A stretch of DNA of 39,228 nt from positions 1 through 39,228 of the forward strand of contig PHAM01000008.1 in assembly GCA_002841685.1 (NCBI GenBank), read 5' to 3'. A program made the translations under genes and the position numbers. Of the stretch, positions 14,564 to 24,264 are shown piece after piece. How positions within the stretch are numbered: the first letter of the stretch is position 1; each line of letters starts with the position of its first letter. The DNA comes from Elusimicrobia bacterium HGW-Elusimicrobia-2. Lineage in GTDB: Bacteria; CG03. The notes under the pieces are model-generated. The model ran no database searches. It saw nothing but the letters and a program-made list of their open reading frames with translations, and was not told the origin of the DNA.

Positions 14564-16642
14564 ATGGAAGTTGATATTTCAAAATTAAGAAACATAGGCA
14601 TTATAGCGCACATTGACGCGGGTAAGACAACCACAACCGAGAGGGTGCTCTTCTACACGGGGCGTATCTGGAGGATGGGCGAGGTGCATGACGGCACCAC
14701 GATCATGGATTGCCTTGAGGAGGAAAGGAAACGAGGCATTACCATACAGTCCGCCGTTACGGTGTGTTCCTGGGATTATCCCAAAGGCGTGAAGCATCAG
14801 ATAAATATCATAGATACGCCCGGCCATGTGGATTTTACCGCCGAGGTGGAGAGGTCGCTGCGTGTTCTTGACGGATGCGTGGTTGTTTTCTGCGCCGTGG
14901 GCGGCGTTGAGCCCCAGTCCGAAGCGGTCTGGTACCAGGCCACCCGGCACAGGGTGCCGATAGTGGCTTTCATCAACAAGCTCGACAGGGCGGGGGCGGA
15001 TTACTGGAAAGTTGTGAAACAGATGAGAAAGACTTTCTCTCAGAAAATATTGCCGATCGCCATTCCCGCCGGTGCCGAAAAGGATTTCATGGGCACGGTT
15101 GATGTCATAGAAGAAAAGATGAGGGTTTACGGAAGTGAGGCAGACGGCAGCAAGTGGACGGAATCCGACGTGCCGGATGACCTTAAAGATATATGCGAAA
15201 AGACCCGCGGGGAGCTGCTGGAAAGTTTGAGTGAAGTTAACGATGAGATACTGGAGCTTCTCGTTGAAAACAAGCCCGTTCCGGTGAAACTCATAAAAGA
15301 CGCGCTGAGGGACGCTGTCATAAACAAGCGCTTTGTCCCGGTGGTGTGCGGCTCGGCGTTCAAGAACAAGGGCGTTCAGTTTCTGCTTGATTCCGTTTGC
15401 GCATATCTGCCCTCGCCACTGGATGTGCCGGACACGAAAGTTTACAACCTGGAAACAAAAGAATACAGCATAATAAAAAATTCCGCTCAGGGGGATTTCA
15501 TGGCCCTCGTCTTCAAGATAGTGACGGATCAGTTTCTGGGTAAACTCGCTTTTCTGCGGGTTTATACCGGTTCTTTTGATTCGGGGAAGAGGCTGTATAA
15601 CACCAGCAAGGACAGGGTTGAAAAAATAGACAGGATATTTTCCATGCATGCCGATAAGAAGGAAATAGTAAAAAACATCACCGCCGGAGATATTGTCGCG
15701 GTAGCCGGTTTGAAAAACACGAAGACCGGCCAGACTCTCTCATCAAAAAATACGAATCTGGTTTTTGAGCCGCCCGTTTTTCCGGATCCGGTCATATCCC
15801 AGGCCATTGAGCCCGCCAAACCAGGCCAGCTTGACGCGCTGTCAATGGCTCTTTCAAAACTCGTTGATGAAGATCCCACTTTCCTTGTCAGGAAAGACGA
15901 AACATCCAGCGAAACGATAGTTTCCGGGATGGGAGAGCTCCACCTGGAAGTGAACATAGAGAGGATCAGGAGAGAGTTCGGCGTGCCCCTAAGGGTGTCG
16001 ACGCCGAAAGTCAATTATAAAGAAGGTATCACCTCGGAAGTGATAGAAAACGGTAAATATGTCAAGCAGACCGGCGGCCACGGCCAGTACGCGCACGTTG
16101 TACTGAAAATCTCGCCCAACAGCGAAGAAAAATTTGAGTTCAAGAATTCCATCAAAGGGGGGAATATTCCCTCACAGTTCATTCCCGCCATTGAAGCCGG
16201 CGTGAAAATGGGCATCGAGTCAGGGCCTCTGGCCGGTTATCCTGTCAGGAATTTAACGGTGGAACTTTTGGACGGCAGTTTTCACGAGGTGGATTCTTCG
16301 GAACTGGCTTTCAGGATAGGTTCCTTTGAAACGATGAAAAAGGCGCTGAAAAAAGCCGCGCCCATCCTGCTGGAACCCGTTATGGATATTGAGGTAAGAA
16401 CACCCACCCAGTATCTCGGAGATGTGCTCGGAGACCTGTCTTCCCGTCGGGGCAATACAGGGGGGTTGACAACAGAAGGCAATTTGACTATCATAAGGGC
16501 ATTTGTGCCGCTGGCGGAGATGTTCGGATACGCCACGGTGATAAGGTCTCTGACACAGGGAAGAGCGGGTTACGTTATGACGCCGAAAGGTTATGAGCGG
16601 GTCCCGGTGCAGGTGGCGGAGGCTGTAATAGGGAAAGGATAG
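14564..16642 (+). CDS. fusA: Elongation factor G
   Basis: EF-G is the GTPase that drives ribosomal translocation. The 692-residue protein has all G motifs: the P-loop AHIDAGKT (15-22), RGITI in switch II's approach, DTPGH and NKLD. It also has the domain IV tip GGHGQYAHV, so it is full length. The start ATGGAAGTTGATATTTC has no evident Shine-Dalgarno sequence, unusual for such a highly expressed gene; the AT-rich leader may serve instead. It sits between rpsG and tuf as in the classic str operon. Confidence 0.97.
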   Translation: MEVDISKLRNIGIIAHIDAGKTTTTERVLFYTGRIWRMGEVHDGTTIMDCLEEERKRGITIQSAVTVCSWDYPKGVKHQINIIDTPGHVDFTAEVERSLRVLDGCVVVFCAVGGVEPQSEAVWYQATRHRVPIVAFINKLDRAGADYWKVVKQMRKTFSQKILPIAIPAGAEKDFMGTVDVIEEKMRVYGSEADGSKWTESDVPDDLKDICEKTRGELLESLSEVNDEILELLVENKPVPVKLIKDALRDAVINKRFVPVVCGSAFKNKGVQFLLDSVCAYLPSPLDVPDTKVYNLETKEYSIIKNSAQGDFMALVFKIVTDQFLGKLAFLRVYTGSFDSGKRLYNTSKDRVEKIDRIFSMHADKKEIVKNITAGDIVAVAGLKNTKTGQTLSSKNTNLVFEPPVFPDPVISQAIEPAKPGQLDALSMALSKLVDEDPTFLVRKDETSSETIVSGMGELHLEVNIERIRREFGVPLRVSTPKVNYKEGITSEVIENGKYVKQTGGHGQYAHVVLKISPNSEEKFEFKNSIKGGNIPSQFIPAIEAGVKMGIESGPLAGYPVRNLTVELLDGSFHEVDSSELAFRIGSFETMKKALKKAAPILLEPVMDIEVRTPTQYLGDVLGDLSSRRGNTGGLTTEGNLTIIRAFVPLAEMFGYATVIRSLTQGRAGYVMTPKGYERVPVQVAEAVIGKG

Positions 16643-16645
16643 CAG

Positions 16646-16689
16646 TCGGCAGAGGTTTGCCGATATGACCGCTTCGGCGGTCAAGGAGG
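16646..16689 (+). promoter_or_regulatory. Two tandem hairpins directly before the tuf ribosome binding site
   Basis: The first hairpin pairs TCGGCA (16646-16651) with TGCCGA (16658-16663). The second pairs GACCGC (16667-16672) with GCGGTC (16677-16682) across a TTCG tetraloop, an especially stable form. The strong ribosome binding site AAGGAGG (16683-16689) begins at the very next base. There is no T-run, so these are not ordinary terminators. Translation control, RNA processing or mRNA stabilisation are possible roles. Confidence 0.6.
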
Positions 16690-16694
16690 AATTA

Positions 16695-17894
16695 ATGGCT
16701 AAGGCGAAATTTGAGAGGGGTAAGCCGCATGTTAACATCGGCACCATCGGACATGTGGATCACGGCAAGACAACTTTAACATCAGCTATTACACTACTGC
16801 AGTCGAAATTAGGCAAAGCCGCTTTTGAGAAATATGAGGATATTGATAACGCTCCCGAGGAAAAAGAAAGAGGGATTACAATTGCGATACATCATTCGGA
16901 ATATGAAACGGACACCAGGCACTATGCTCACATAGACTGTCCCGGTCACGCCGATTATATAAAAAACATGATCACCGGCGCCGCTCAGATGGACGGAGCG
17001 ATACTTGTTGTCAGCGCCGCCGACGGCCCTATGCCCCAGACGAGAGAGCACATACTGCTCGCCCGCCAGGTCGGCGTACCCAGCATGGTGGTGTTCATCA
17101 ATAAAACAGACCAGGTCGACGATCCGGAATTGCTGGATCTTGTGGAGCTGGAAATCAGGGAGCTCCTTTCAAAACAGGAATATGACGGCGACAATGTCAG
17201 AATAGCCAAGGGCTCGGCGATGAAATGCCTGGAATGCGCCTGCGGTAAGCCGGATTGTCCTAACTGCGGGCCGATATTGGAGCTCGTTAAGAACTGTGAT
17301 GAGGCCATACCGGAGCCCAAAAGAGATCTGGACAAACCTTTCCTCATGGCGGTGGAAGACATATTCTCCATCACCGGCCGCGGCACTGTTGCCACCGGAC
17401 GCGTGGAGAGAGGCCAGCTTAAGATGGGAGAGGAAATAGAAGTGGTGGGTTTCGGGGAAGTCATAAAGACCGTTGCCACATCCCTTGAAATGTTCAGAAA
17501 AATTCTTGATTCAACCCAGGCGGGAGATAACGTCGGAATCCTTTTAAGGGGTGTTGATAAGGAAAAGATAGAGAGAGGGATGGTGCTGGCAAAACCCGGC
17601 AGCATAACCCCGCACAAGAAATTTGTCGCGCAGGTTTATGTCCTCAAGAAAGAAGAGGGCGGAAGGCACACTCCCTTTGTGACCGGCTACAGGCCCCAGT
17701 TCTACATAAGGACCACGGATGTCACGGGAACGGTTCATCTTCCTTCGGGCCGGGATCTTGTGATGCCTGGAGACAACGTCGAGGTGACTGCTGAGCTCAT
17801 ATATCCGATAGCCATGGAAGAGGGCCTCAGGTTCGCCATCAGGGAAGGCGGCCACACCGTCGCTTCCGGCGTGATCTCGAAGATAATAGAATAA
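16695..17894 (+). CDS. tuf: Elongation factor Tu with a cysteine-rich insertion
   Basis: EF-Tu delivers aminoacyl-tRNA to the ribosome. The ATG at 16695, behind AAGGAGG, gives 399 residues beginning [14 protein letters not shown]. GTPase motifs are GHVDHGKT (19-26), DCPGH (81-85) and NKTD (136-139). After the G5 motif GSA (173-175) comes an insertion with C178, C181, C183, C188 and C191, spaced as C-x2-C-x-C-x4-C-x2-C, where most EF-Tu proteins have a short acidic loop. Zinc binding is plausible but inferred. Only one tuf copy is seen here. Confidence 0.97.
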   Translation: MAKAKFERGKPHVNIGTIGHVDHGKTTLTSAITLLQSKLGKAAFEKYEDIDNAPEEKERGITIAIHHSEYETDTRHYAHIDCPGHADYIKNMITGAAQMDGAILVVSAADGPMPQTREHILLARQVGVPSMVVFINKTDQVDDPELLDLVELEIRELLSKQEYDGDNVRIAKGSAMKCLECACGKPDCPNCGPILELVKNCDEAIPEPKRDLDKPFLMAVEDIFSITGRGTVATGRVERGQLKMGEEIEVVGFGEVIKTVATSLEMFRKILDSTQAGDNVGILLRGVDKEKIERGMVLAKPGSITPHKKFVAQVYVLKKEEGGRHTPFVTGYRPQFYIRTTDVTGTVHLPSGRDLVMPGDNVEVTAELIYPIAMEEGLRFAIREGGHTVASGVISKIIE

Positions 17895-17905
17895 AGGAAT
17901 AATAG

Positions 17906-18217
17906 ATGGAAAAAATCAGGGTAAAGGTTTTCTCTTACGATTACAGGCTTCTTGAAGAATCGGTGAAGACCATAATGGCGCAGCTCTCTCACAAGGGCAT
18001 CATTATAACGGGTCCGATCATTCTTCCGACAAAGAGAAAACTTTACACTGTTTTGAGAAGTCCCCATGCGGATAAAAAATCGCGGGAACAGTTTGAGACC
18101 AAAATCCACAAGAGGATGATAGAGATCAAGAATCCAACAAAGGAAGTGATGAATATCCTCCGCGATATCTCTCTTCCGGCGGGCATCGATATCACGGTGA
18201 AGGACCTGAGTCAATGA
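17906..18217 (+). CDS. rpsJ: 30S ribosomal protein S10
   Basis: S10 is a 30S head protein that also serves as NusE in antitermination. The 103-residue length is standard. ITGPIILPTKRKLYTVLRSP and the KKSREQFETKIHKR motif are diagnostic. It starts 11 bases after tuf, joining the str and S10 operons without a separate promoter that I can see, and overlaps rplC by four bases (ATGA). Confidence 0.98.
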   Translation: MEKIRVKVFSYDYRLLEESVKTIMAQLSHKGIIITGPIILPTKRKLYTVLRSPHADKKSREQFETKIHKRMIEIKNPTKEVMNILRDISLPAGIDITVKDLSQ

Positions 18218-18849
18218 CGGAAGCAAAGACCCCGAAACTGCCGAACGCCGTGCTTGGAATGAAGGGCGCCATGTGCCGTCTTTTCACCGATACCTCGGAA
18301 CTCGCCTGTACGGCGGTGGATGTGCCGCTCAACAGTGTTGTGGATGTCAAGACGGTTAAGAAAGACGGTTATCGGGCTGTCAAAATAGCCTGTGAGGGCG
18401 GGAAATCCAATAAAGCCATCGGCGGGATCGCCGCGAAGGCCGGTATGAAAAGCATAAAAGCTTCGCGTGAAATACGCGGAGAATTCTCCTGCGCGACCGG
18501 CGACAAAATACAGATAGCGGATGTCTTTGAAAAAGGATCTCTCGTCAGTGTCACCGGTATTTCCAAAGGGAAAGGTTTTGCCAGCACCCGTAAACGCTGG
18601 AATTTCAAGGGCGGCCAGAAAAGTCACGGCCAGAAGGATAAGTACAGGTCTCCCGGTTCCATAGGTTCGTCGTCATATCCGTCGCGGGTTTTGCCCGGGC
18701 TGAAAATGGCGGGCCGCATGGGCAGTGACAAAGTGACGGTTAAGAATATGAAAGTGGCGTCGGTTGATTCTGCGAACAACAAGCTGTATCTTACCGGAGC
18801 GGCTCCGGGAAGCCGCGGCGGCCTTCTGGTGATAAAGAAACTAAAATGA
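18214..18849 (+). CDS. rplC: 50S ribosomal protein L3
   Basis: L3 is an early assembly protein reaching the peptidyl transferase centre. The 211-residue product shows GKGF (tip region), [16 protein letters not shown] and [19 protein letters not shown], the core family signature. It is coupled to rpsJ and rplD by four-base overlaps. Several tip positions differ from the common W-loop consensus but the protein is complete. Confidence 0.97.
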   Translation: MTEAKTPKLPNAVLGMKGAMCRLFTDTSELACTAVDVPLNSVVDVKTVKKDGYRAVKIACEGGKSNKAIGGIAAKAGMKSIKASREIRGEFSCATGDKIQIADVFEKGSLVSVTGISKGKGFASTRKRWNFKGGQKSHGQKDKYRSPGSIGSSSYPSRVLPGLKMAGRMGSDKVTVKNMKVASVDSANNKLYLTGAAPGSRGGLLVIKKLK

Positions 18850-19451
18850 ATAAAGCGAAAGTGATAGAAGAATCAGGGGAATTGGCAGGCGAGAAAATTC
18901 TGAGCGCCGACATTTTCGGCGTTTCCTATGATGACCGCTTTATCAATGAGGCTCTCAAGGAGTATCTGCGCAAAAATTTTACAGGCAGCACGAAGACCAA
19001 AGGGGAAGTGCGCGGCGGCGGCAAAAAACCCTACCGCCAGAAAGGAACCGGCAACGCCAGGCAGGGAAGCATAAGAACTCCTCTGAAACCCGGCGGCGGT
19101 ATCATTTTCGGCCCCCGGCCGAGAGTCAAAACCAACAAGCTCAGCAAAAAAAAGAAAAGCGCGGCTCTCAGACAGGTGCTTTCCAGGCTCGCCGCCGAGG
19201 GGAAGATTTATTTTATGGCATCAGCCGGTTTCAAGAAAACAGGGGAAGCCGCCAAATTCCTGTCTAAAAGTTTTAAAAAGGATAGCAAAATACTCATCGT
19301 GACAGAAAAACTGGACAGGGAATTTGCTCTGCCTTTTAGAAATATAGAAAATGTTTCGCTCGAATGTGTATTAGATCTTAATATGAGGAAAATCATATAC
19401 TGCGATGCCGTGATATTTGTGGACGGGGCTCTTGACGGGGTGAAGGCATGA
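18846..19451 (+). CDS. rplD: 50S ribosomal protein L4
   Basis: L4 lines the nascent-peptide tunnel. The 201-residue protein contains the tunnel loop with [15 protein letters not shown] and [11 protein letters not shown], then [13 protein letters not shown]. In E. coli L4 represses its own operon; no comparable leader is evident here because the S10 genes have no separate upstream leader. Start and stop overlap both neighbours by four bases. Confidence 0.97.
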   Translation: MNKAKVIEESGELAGEKILSADIFGVSYDDRFINEALKEYLRKNFTGSTKTKGEVRGGGKKPYRQKGTGNARQGSIRTPLKPGGGIIFGPRPRVKTNKLSKKKKSAALRQVLSRLAAEGKIYFMASAGFKKTGEAAKFLSKSFKKDSKILIVTEKLDREFALPFRNIENVSLECVLDLNMRKIIYCDAVIFVDGALDGVKA

Positions 19452-19741
19452 AGCTCGCCAATTCTGCGGTGATACTCTGGCCGGCTTTTACGGAAAAATC
19501 CGAGCGTTTGCGCGCGGAAGCAAATATTTATGTATTCTTTGTGAATCCTAAGGCCACGAAAAGCCAGATCGAACAATCAGTCACCGAGCTTTTTGGCGTG
19601 AAAGTTGAGAGCGTGAAAACGGTCAACACCAAGCCGAAGCTGAAAAGAAGAGGCGCCCACGCCGGTTTCAGGTCGCGCTATAAAAAGGCTTATGTTAAAG
19701 TTGTTAAAGGCGAAACCATACAGGGGTTTGAAGCGGCATGA
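19448..19741 (+). CDS. rplW: 50S ribosomal protein L23
   Basis: L23 sits at the tunnel exit and docks trigger factor and the signal recognition particle. The 97-residue product has the motif [20 protein letters not shown], then a basic loop ([20 protein letters not shown]) and a C-terminal strand. The first about 20 residues are less conserved than usual. It overlaps both rplD and rplB by four bases. Confidence 0.96.
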   Translation: MKLANSAVILWPAFTEKSERLRAEANIYVFFVNPKATKSQIEQSVTELFGVKVESVKTVNTKPKLKRRGAHAGFRSRYKKAYVKVVKGETIQGFEAA

Positions 19742-20562
19742 AGTATTATAAACCGACAACGTCATCCAGGCGCGGCCGGACCGAGCCGACTGACAGAATA
19801 AGGGTCAAACCCCATCTGCCCCTGACGATTCCCGCGAAATCCAGCGCCGGCAGAAATAACACCGGCCGCGTGACAGTCAGATTCCGCGGCGGCGGACAGA
19901 AAAGAAGGATCAGGCTGATCGACTTTAGAAGAGATAAATGGGATATGCCCGGAATAGTTCAGAGTGTTGAATACGATCCCGGAAGGAGCTGCCGCATATC
20001 TCTCATAGAATACAGTGACGGCGAGAAAAGATATATACTTCATCCGGAAGGCCTGAAGACGGGCAAGACGGTTATCTCGTCAAAATCACAGGCTCCTCTT
20101 CATCCCGGGAATTCCATGCCTTTGAATTGTATTCCCGGAGGCACTTTTGTCCATAACATAGAGATAATTCCGGGCAAAGGCGGGAAGATAGCCCGTTCGG
20201 CGGCCGGTTTCGCGGTTATAATGAGTAAGGATGACACTTACGCTGTTTTAAAAATGCCGTCAGGAGAAACAAGAAAGGTTTTTGCGGCCTCGCAGGCCAC
20301 GATAGGCCGGCTCGATAATATTGAGCACGGGAGCAGAAAATTCGGATGCGCGGGGGCAAAGCGCCACACGGGCCGCAGGCCTCATGTGCGCGGTACGGCG
20401 ATGAACGCTGTTGATCATCCGCACGGCGGCGGCCGCGGCAGGAGTCACGGCGGAAATGTGCCGAGGTCTCCGCAGGGCATTCCGGCGAAGGGGTTTAAGA
20501 CGAGGAATCCCAAGAAGGCTTCAGGGTCTCTGATAATAGCCAGAAGGAAAAAGAGGAAATAA
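19738..20562 (+). CDS. rplB: 50S ribosomal protein L2
   Basis: L2 is needed for subunit joining and peptidyl transfer. The 274-residue protein carries RFRGGGQKRRIRLIDFRRDK, KPPxP-type segments in altered form, the central GNSMPL and the C-terminal AVDHPHGGGRGRSHGG containing the essential histidine. Its TAA abuts the rpsS start directly. Confidence 0.98.
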   Translation: MKYYKPTTSSRRGRTEPTDRIRVKPHLPLTIPAKSSAGRNNTGRVTVRFRGGGQKRRIRLIDFRRDKWDMPGIVQSVEYDPGRSCRISLIEYSDGEKRYILHPEGLKTGKTVISSKSQAPLHPGNSMPLNCIPGGTFVHNIEIIPGKGGKIARSAAGFAVIMSKDDTYAVLKMPSGETRKVFAASQATIGRLDNIEHGSRKFGCAGAKRHTGRRPHVRGTAMNAVDHPHGGGRGRSHGGNVPRSPQGIPAKGFKTRNPKKASGSLIIARRKKRK

Positions 20563-20850
20563 ATGAGCAGATCAACTAAAAAAGGCCCGTATGTCGACGA
20601 GCGTTTGCTTGATAAAATAGCTAAGCACAAAAAAGCGGACAAGAAACAGCCCATAAAGACATGGGCGAGGTCTTCAGTCATCATCCCCGAATGGGTGGGG
20701 TTGACTTTTCTTGTGCACAACGGAAAAAAATTTATACCGGTGTATGTGACAGAGGCCATGGTCGGCTACCGGCTCGGAGAATTTTCACCCACGAGGTTTT
20801 TCAAAGGCCACGGCCAGGGTAAAAGGGATGCTGTGGGCCTCAAAAAATAA
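20563..20850 (+). CDS. rpsS: 30S ribosomal protein S19
   Basis: S19 sits in the 30S head and, with S13, contacts the A-site. The 95-residue protein begins [15 protein letters not shown] and contains [31 protein letters not shown], of which the latter half is the family signature, and [11 protein letters not shown] near the C-terminus. It starts with no gap after rplB, and five bases separate it from rplV. Confidence 0.98.
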   Translation: MSRSTKKGPYVDERLLDKIAKHKKADKKQPIKTWARSSVIIPEWVGLTFLVHNGKKFIPVYVTEAMVGYRLGEFSPTRFFKGHGQGKRDAVGLKK

Positions 20851-20855
20851 AAATT

Positions 20856-21179
20856 ATGGAATGTAAAGCAACCGCAAAATATGTGAGATTGTCGCCCAAA
20901 AAGATACAGCGCTATCTCAATATGGTCAGAGGGGCCGATGTTGAAACCGCCGTCGCCAAGCTTGAGGTGAAGAAAACTCCCGCGGCCGTGGCTGTGAAGA
21001 AGCTGATAAATTCAGCCGCGGCGCAGGGCTCGGGAAAATTATTTGTGAAAACCATATTTGCCACGCCCGCACCGGCCCTTAAGAGGATGAGGCCGGGGCC
21101 TTTCGGCCGCGCATGCCTGTATAAAAGAAGGTCAAGTCACATAACGGTGGCTTTGTCAGCAATGGAGAGCAAGAAATGA
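20856..21179 (+). CDS. rplV: 50S ribosomal protein L22
   Basis: L22 forms part of the exit-tunnel constriction through its long beta hairpin. The 107-residue product starts MECKATAKYVRLSPKK and contains the hairpin TPAPALKRMRPGPFGRACLYKRRSSHI in the expected place. No Shine-Dalgarno sequence is visible before ATG 20856. A 30-base gap with GGGAGCGGGGAAC leads to rpsC. Confidence 0.97.
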   Translation: MECKATAKYVRLSPKKIQRYLNMVRGADVETAVAKLEVKKTPAAVAVKKLINSAAAQGSGKLFVKTIFATPAPALKRMRPGPFGRACLYKRRSSHITVALSAMESKK

Positions 21180-21209
21180 TGAATTTTTTAACGGGAGCGG
21201 GGAACTGAT

Positions 21210-21920
21210 ATGGGCCAGAAGATACACCCTTACGGTGTCAGAATAGGCATTAACAAAAATTGGATCAGCAGATGGTTTGTTAAAGGCAGCGCCGCGGACT
21301 TTATTATGGAAGATGTGAAGATAAGGCGGGTTATTGAAAAAAAACTCGGCCGTTCGCAGATCTCAAAAGTGGAGATTGAAAAAGCATCAAATCAGATCGT
21401 TATAACTATTTGCACGGCCCGACCGGGCCTTGTCATCGGCCAGAAAGGCGTGACCATTGACGCGCTTCGCGAGGACATAGGCGCGGCGATAGGCAAAGAA
21501 GTGAAGATAAATGTCGCTGAGATCAAGCAGCCTTTCCTTGACGGGCCGATAATCGCCGAAATGGTGGCGGTGCAGCTGGAGAAGAAGATGCCGTTCCGCG
21601 GCGTGTGCAAACGGATGATCAAAAATGTAATGAGCGAGGGCGCGAAGGGAGCCAAGGTGATGGTATCCGGTCGTCTCGGCGGAAATGAAATCGCCAGAAA
21701 AGAATGGTTTAAAGACGGCAGCGTCCCTCTTCAGTCGCTCGCGAAAAATATCAGTTATGGTTTTTCCAAGGCTTATACCAAATACGGCGTTATAGGAGTC
21801 AAGACCTGGGTGCATATAAAAGACGCTCAAGTCCGGCCGGCGCTCAAAACCGGAGAAGTGGTGGCTGTAGCGGATGAATCCGCTACTATTCCGGCTGTTG
21901 GTATGAAGGATAGCGAATAA
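21210..21920 (+). CDS. rpsC: 30S ribosomal protein S3
   Basis: S3 is at the mRNA entry channel. The 236-residue product starts [18 protein letters not shown]. Its KH domain carries [17 protein letters not shown]. The C-terminal domain has [14 protein letters not shown] and [10 protein letters not shown] short acidic tail ends the protein. The stop overlaps the rplP start as TAATG. Confidence 0.98.
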   Translation: MGQKIHPYGVRIGINKNWISRWFVKGSAADFIMEDVKIRRVIEKKLGRSQISKVEIEKASNQIVITICTARPGLVIGQKGVTIDALREDIGAAIGKEVKINVAEIKQPFLDGPIIAEMVAVQLEKKMPFRGVCKRMIKNVMSEGAKGAKVMVSGRLGGNEIARKEWFKDGSVPLQSLAKNISYGFSKAYTKYGVIGVKTWVHIKDAQVRPALKTGEVVAVADESATIPAVGMKDSE

Positions 21921-22327
21921 TGCTGGCTCCGAAAAAAGTTAAACACAGAAAGGTGCAGAAAGGGCGTATCCGGGGCGTGGCCACGCGCGCTGTCGCGGTG
22001 TCTTTCGGGGAATGGGGACTCAAATCCCTTGGGGCTAAACAAATATCGGCCAGGCAAATAGAGGCATGCAGGATCGGCCTGGTCAGGAGCGTAAGGAAAT
22101 CAGGAAAAATATGGATAAGGCTTTTCCCGGATAAACCTATCACGAAAAAGCCGGCTGAAACGCGCATGGGAAAAGGGAAGGGCGCCGTTGAGGGCTGGGT
22201 GGCAATTATCAAACCGGGTCAGGTGATGTTTGAGATAGAGGGCATCCCCGAGGAAGAAGTTAAAAAAGTTTTTAAGTTGGTGACTCATAAACTGGGACTT
22301 AAAACGAGGATCGTGGAGAGGCACTGA
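21920..22327 (+). CDS. rplP: 50S ribosomal protein L16
   Basis: L16 shapes the A-site tRNA corridor. The 135-residue protein starts [19 protein letters not shown] and includes [28 protein letters not shown] and [10 protein letters not shown], all characteristic. It is coupled to rpsC and rpmC by one-base overlaps. The arginine that YcfD-type hydroxylases modify lies in the RMGKGKG region. Confidence 0.98.
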   Translation: MLAPKKVKHRKVQKGRIRGVATRAVAVSFGEWGLKSLGAKQISARQIEACRIGLVRSVRKSGKIWIRLFPDKPITKKPAETRMGKGKGAVEGWVAIIKPGQVMFEIEGIPEEEVKKVFKLVTHKLGLKTRIVERH

Positions 22328-22548
22328 TGGCGAAGAAAATAAAGTTTGCGGAATTATCGGTCTCCGAGCTCGAAGACAAGCTCAGAGATTACGGAAAAGA
22401 GATCGTTCTTCTGAGAATGAAGAAGAAGCAGCGGGCGCTTAAGGATATTTCACAGATAGACAAGGTAAAAAAGAATATAGCCAGGGTATCGACTTATCTG
22501 ACCGCTCAAAAAACGGCGGCGAGCCGCAGCGGGGGGCAAAATGCGTAA
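22327..22548 (+). CDS. rpmC: 50S ribosomal protein L29
   Basis: This 73-residue two-helix protein sits near the tunnel exit beside L23. It starts [25 protein letters not shown] and has the second-helix motif VKKNIARVSTYL. The end overlaps rpsQ by eight bases. The C-terminal Ser/Gly-rich tail is an ordinary extension. Confidence 0.95.
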   Translation: MAKKIKFAELSVSELEDKLRDYGKEIVLLRMKKKQRALKDISQIDKVKKNIARVSTYLTAQKTAASRSGGQNA

Positions 22549-22810
22549 GAAATTAAAAGGGGTTGTTATAGGAGATAAAAATAATAAAACCAGAGTGGTG
22601 GAGATTAAGAAGGTTTATAACCATCCCAAGTATGATAAAGTTCTCAACAAGTTAAAAAAACTGCATTGCCATGACGAGAAAAATATTTCCGCCGCCGGCG
22701 ATACGGTTGTGATATCAGAGACACGGCCCATGAGTAAAATGAAAAAATGGTCTGTCGTGGAAGTGGTCAAGGGCGATGAGTCCAATAAATCTGCCGGAGA
22801 AAAAGAATGA
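22541..22810 (+). CDS. rpsQ: 30S ribosomal protein S17
   Basis: A primary 16S rRNA binding protein of 89 residues, with the OB-fold motifs [27 protein letters not shown] and the signature [21 protein letters not shown] (the end of the conserved core). A charged tail of about 15 residues follows. It overlaps rpmC by eight bases and rplN by four. Confidence 0.97.
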   Translation: MRKKLKGVVIGDKNNKTRVVEIKKVYNHPKYDKVLNKLKKLHCHDEKNISAAGDTVVISETRPMSKMKKWSVVEVVKGDESNKSAGEKE

Positions 22811-23175
22811 TACAGTTGATGACCCGGCTGACTGTGTGTGACAATTCAGGAGCCAAGATTGTTATGTGCATTCACTGTTTCGGAGGTTCAAAAAGAAGAT
22901 ACGCTCATGTGGGAGACCTTATAAAAGCTTCAGTCAAAAAAGCCGCGCCCAACGCTGCGGTTAAAAAGGGTGAAGTCGTCCGCGCTGTTGTTGTCAGGAC
23001 AGCTTTCCCCATAAGGCGCGATAACGGTATCAGGGTGAGATTTTCGGATAACGCCTGCGTGCTTTTAGATGACAAGATGGAGCCCCGGTCAACCCGTATT
23101 TTCGGACCCGTGGCCAGGGAACTGAGGGAAAAGGGGTTTATGAAGATCATATCTATGGCCCCGGAAGTGGTATAA
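22807..23175 (+). CDS. rplN: 50S ribosomal protein L14
   Basis: L14 forms an intersubunit bridge and is the RsfS silencing-factor site. The standard 122-residue length is kept. It begins [17 protein letters not shown] and contains [28 protein letters not shown] and the terminal [20 protein letters not shown], all family marks. The stop overlaps rplX as TAATG. Confidence 0.98.
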   Translation: MIQLMTRLTVCDNSGAKIVMCIHCFGGSKRRYAHVGDLIKASVKKAAPNAAVKKGEVVRAVVVRTAFPIRRDNGIRVRFSDNACVLLDDKMEPRSTRIFGPVARELREKGFMKIISMAPEVV

Positions 23176-23480
23176 TGAAAAAACTTAAAAATAAAGACAA
23201 GGTCATGATGATGAAGGGAAAATATAAAGGTAAGATAAGCGAAGTGATCAAGGTTTTCCCTTCAACCGACAAGGCGCTTGTGGCCAAAGTGGCCATGGTC
23301 AAGAGGCACACCAAGCCGACTCAGAACGCGCCGGGCGGAATCCAGGAGAAGGAAAGGCCTGTCAGCTGTTCGGCTCTTAAGCTTATTTGTCCCCACTGTA
23401 ATGAACCTTCAAGAGTGGGGTTTAAAAATCTTAAAGACGGCAAGGCGCGATTTTGTAAGAAATGCGGAGAAATAATATGA
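23175..23480 (+). CDS. rplX: 50S ribosomal protein L24, cysteine-containing form
   Basis: L24 starts 50S assembly. The KOW motif KDKVMMMKGKYKGKISEV is at the N-terminus and HTKPTQNAPGGIQEKERPV in the centre. C72/C75 and C94/C97 form two CxxC pairs, as in zinc-binding versions of L24. The product is 101 residues. It overlaps rplE by four bases. Confidence 0.97.
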   Translation: MKKLKNKDKVMMMKGKYKGKISEVIKVFPSTDKALVAKVAMVKRHTKPTQNAPGGIQEKERPVSCSALKLICPHCNEPSRVGFKNLKDGKARFCKKCGEII

Positions 23481-24028
23481 GCGCCGAATACACTCCCCGT
23501 TTTATAGGGATAAAAAAAGAAGTTGTCAAGGAAATGGTGAAGAAATATAAATATGCTAACGATATGCAGGCCCCGCGCCTTGAGAAAATCGTTATAAGCT
23601 GTTCTCATAACGCCGCGAAAGAAGATGCCAAATATCTGGATGAAGCCGTCGCGCAGATAGAGCGGATAACCGGTCAGAAAGCCAAGCGTACCAGGACCAG
23701 AAAGGCCATATCAAATTTCAAAACCAAAGAGGGCCAGCCCATAGGATGCGCGGTGACGCTGCGCCGTTACCGTATGTGGGAATTTATGGACAGGTTCATC
23801 AACATAGCTGTGCCGAGGATGAGGGACTTCCGAGGCTTGAGTAAAAAATCTTTTGATAAGGCAGGGAATTACAGCATAGGCTTGAAAGACATCGCTATTT
23901 TTCCTGAAATGCAGATCAGAAAGGTCACGAAAACCGTGGGCGTGGGAATAACTTTTTGTATAAAAGCCTCGAGTGTGGATGAGGCCGTAACGTATCTTGG
24001 TATGTTGGGGGTACCGTTTAAAAAATAA
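23477..24028 (+). CDS. rplE: 50S ribosomal protein L5
   Basis: L5 binds 5S rRNA in the central protuberance. ATG 23477, behind GGAG and overlapping the rplX stop, gives 183 residues; an earlier in-frame ATG at 23462 lies within rplX. Motifs are [12 protein letters not shown], the tRNA-contacting loop [45 protein letters not shown] and the late GVGITF. It overlaps rpsN by one base. Confidence 0.97.
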   Translation: MSAEYTPRFIGIKKEVVKEMVKKYKYANDMQAPRLEKIVISCSHNAAKEDAKYLDEAVAQIERITGQKAKRTRTRKAISNFKTKEGQPIGCAVTLRRYRMWEFMDRFINIAVPRMRDFRGLSKKSFDKAGNYSIGLKDIAIFPEMQIRKVTKTVGVGITFCIKASSVDEAVTYLGMLGVPFKK

Positions 24029-24213
24029 TGGCTAAAACATGCAAAATTGAAAAATCCAAAAGAGTGCAGAAGTTCCGTGTCAGGGAAAAGAACAGGTGCC
24101 TCAGATGCGGCCGCCCGAGAAGTTATTACCGTGATTTCGGTTTGTGCCGGCTTTGTTTCAGAGAGCTTGCCCACCGCGGCGAGATCCCGGGCATAAAGAA
24201 AGCCAGCTGGTAA
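24028..24213 (+). CDS. rpsN: 30S ribosomal protein S14, zinc-binding type Z
   Basis: This 61-residue form of S14 binds zinc through C24/C27 and C40/C43 ([21 protein letters not shown]). It is the C+ version; the zinc-free alternative is about 100 residues. The C-terminal [13 protein letters not shown] is canonical. A 51-base spacer with a GAGCGAAGTCGAA element follows before rpsH. Confidence 0.98.
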   Translation: MAKTCKIEKSKRVQKFRVREKNRCLRCGRPRSYYRDFGLCRLCFRELAHRGEIPGIKKASW

Positions 24214-24216
24214 AAT

Positions 24217-24234
24217 GGTGAGCGAAGTCGAACC
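24217..24234. repeat. Short TGAGCGAAGTCGAA-type repeat in the rpsN-rpsH spacer
   Basis: GGTGAGCGAAGTCGAACC lies in one of the few spacers of the ribosomal run. It belongs to a widespread class of short dispersed elements known to me from draft genomes of uncultivated bacteria. A related but interrupted version may lie in the 3' end of rpsE. Its effect on rpsH is unknown; AAAGGGAG downstream still provides a ribosome binding site. Confidence 0.5.
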
Positions 24235-24264
24235 GAAAATGAGAAAATTAAAGGGAGTGTTAGA

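Noticed and set aside
14585-15649. A 354-codon open frame on the minus strand
   Set aside because: It lies wholly opposite fusA, whose full set of GTPase motifs is clear, and its translation shows no domain I recognise. It is a by-product of fusA codon use.
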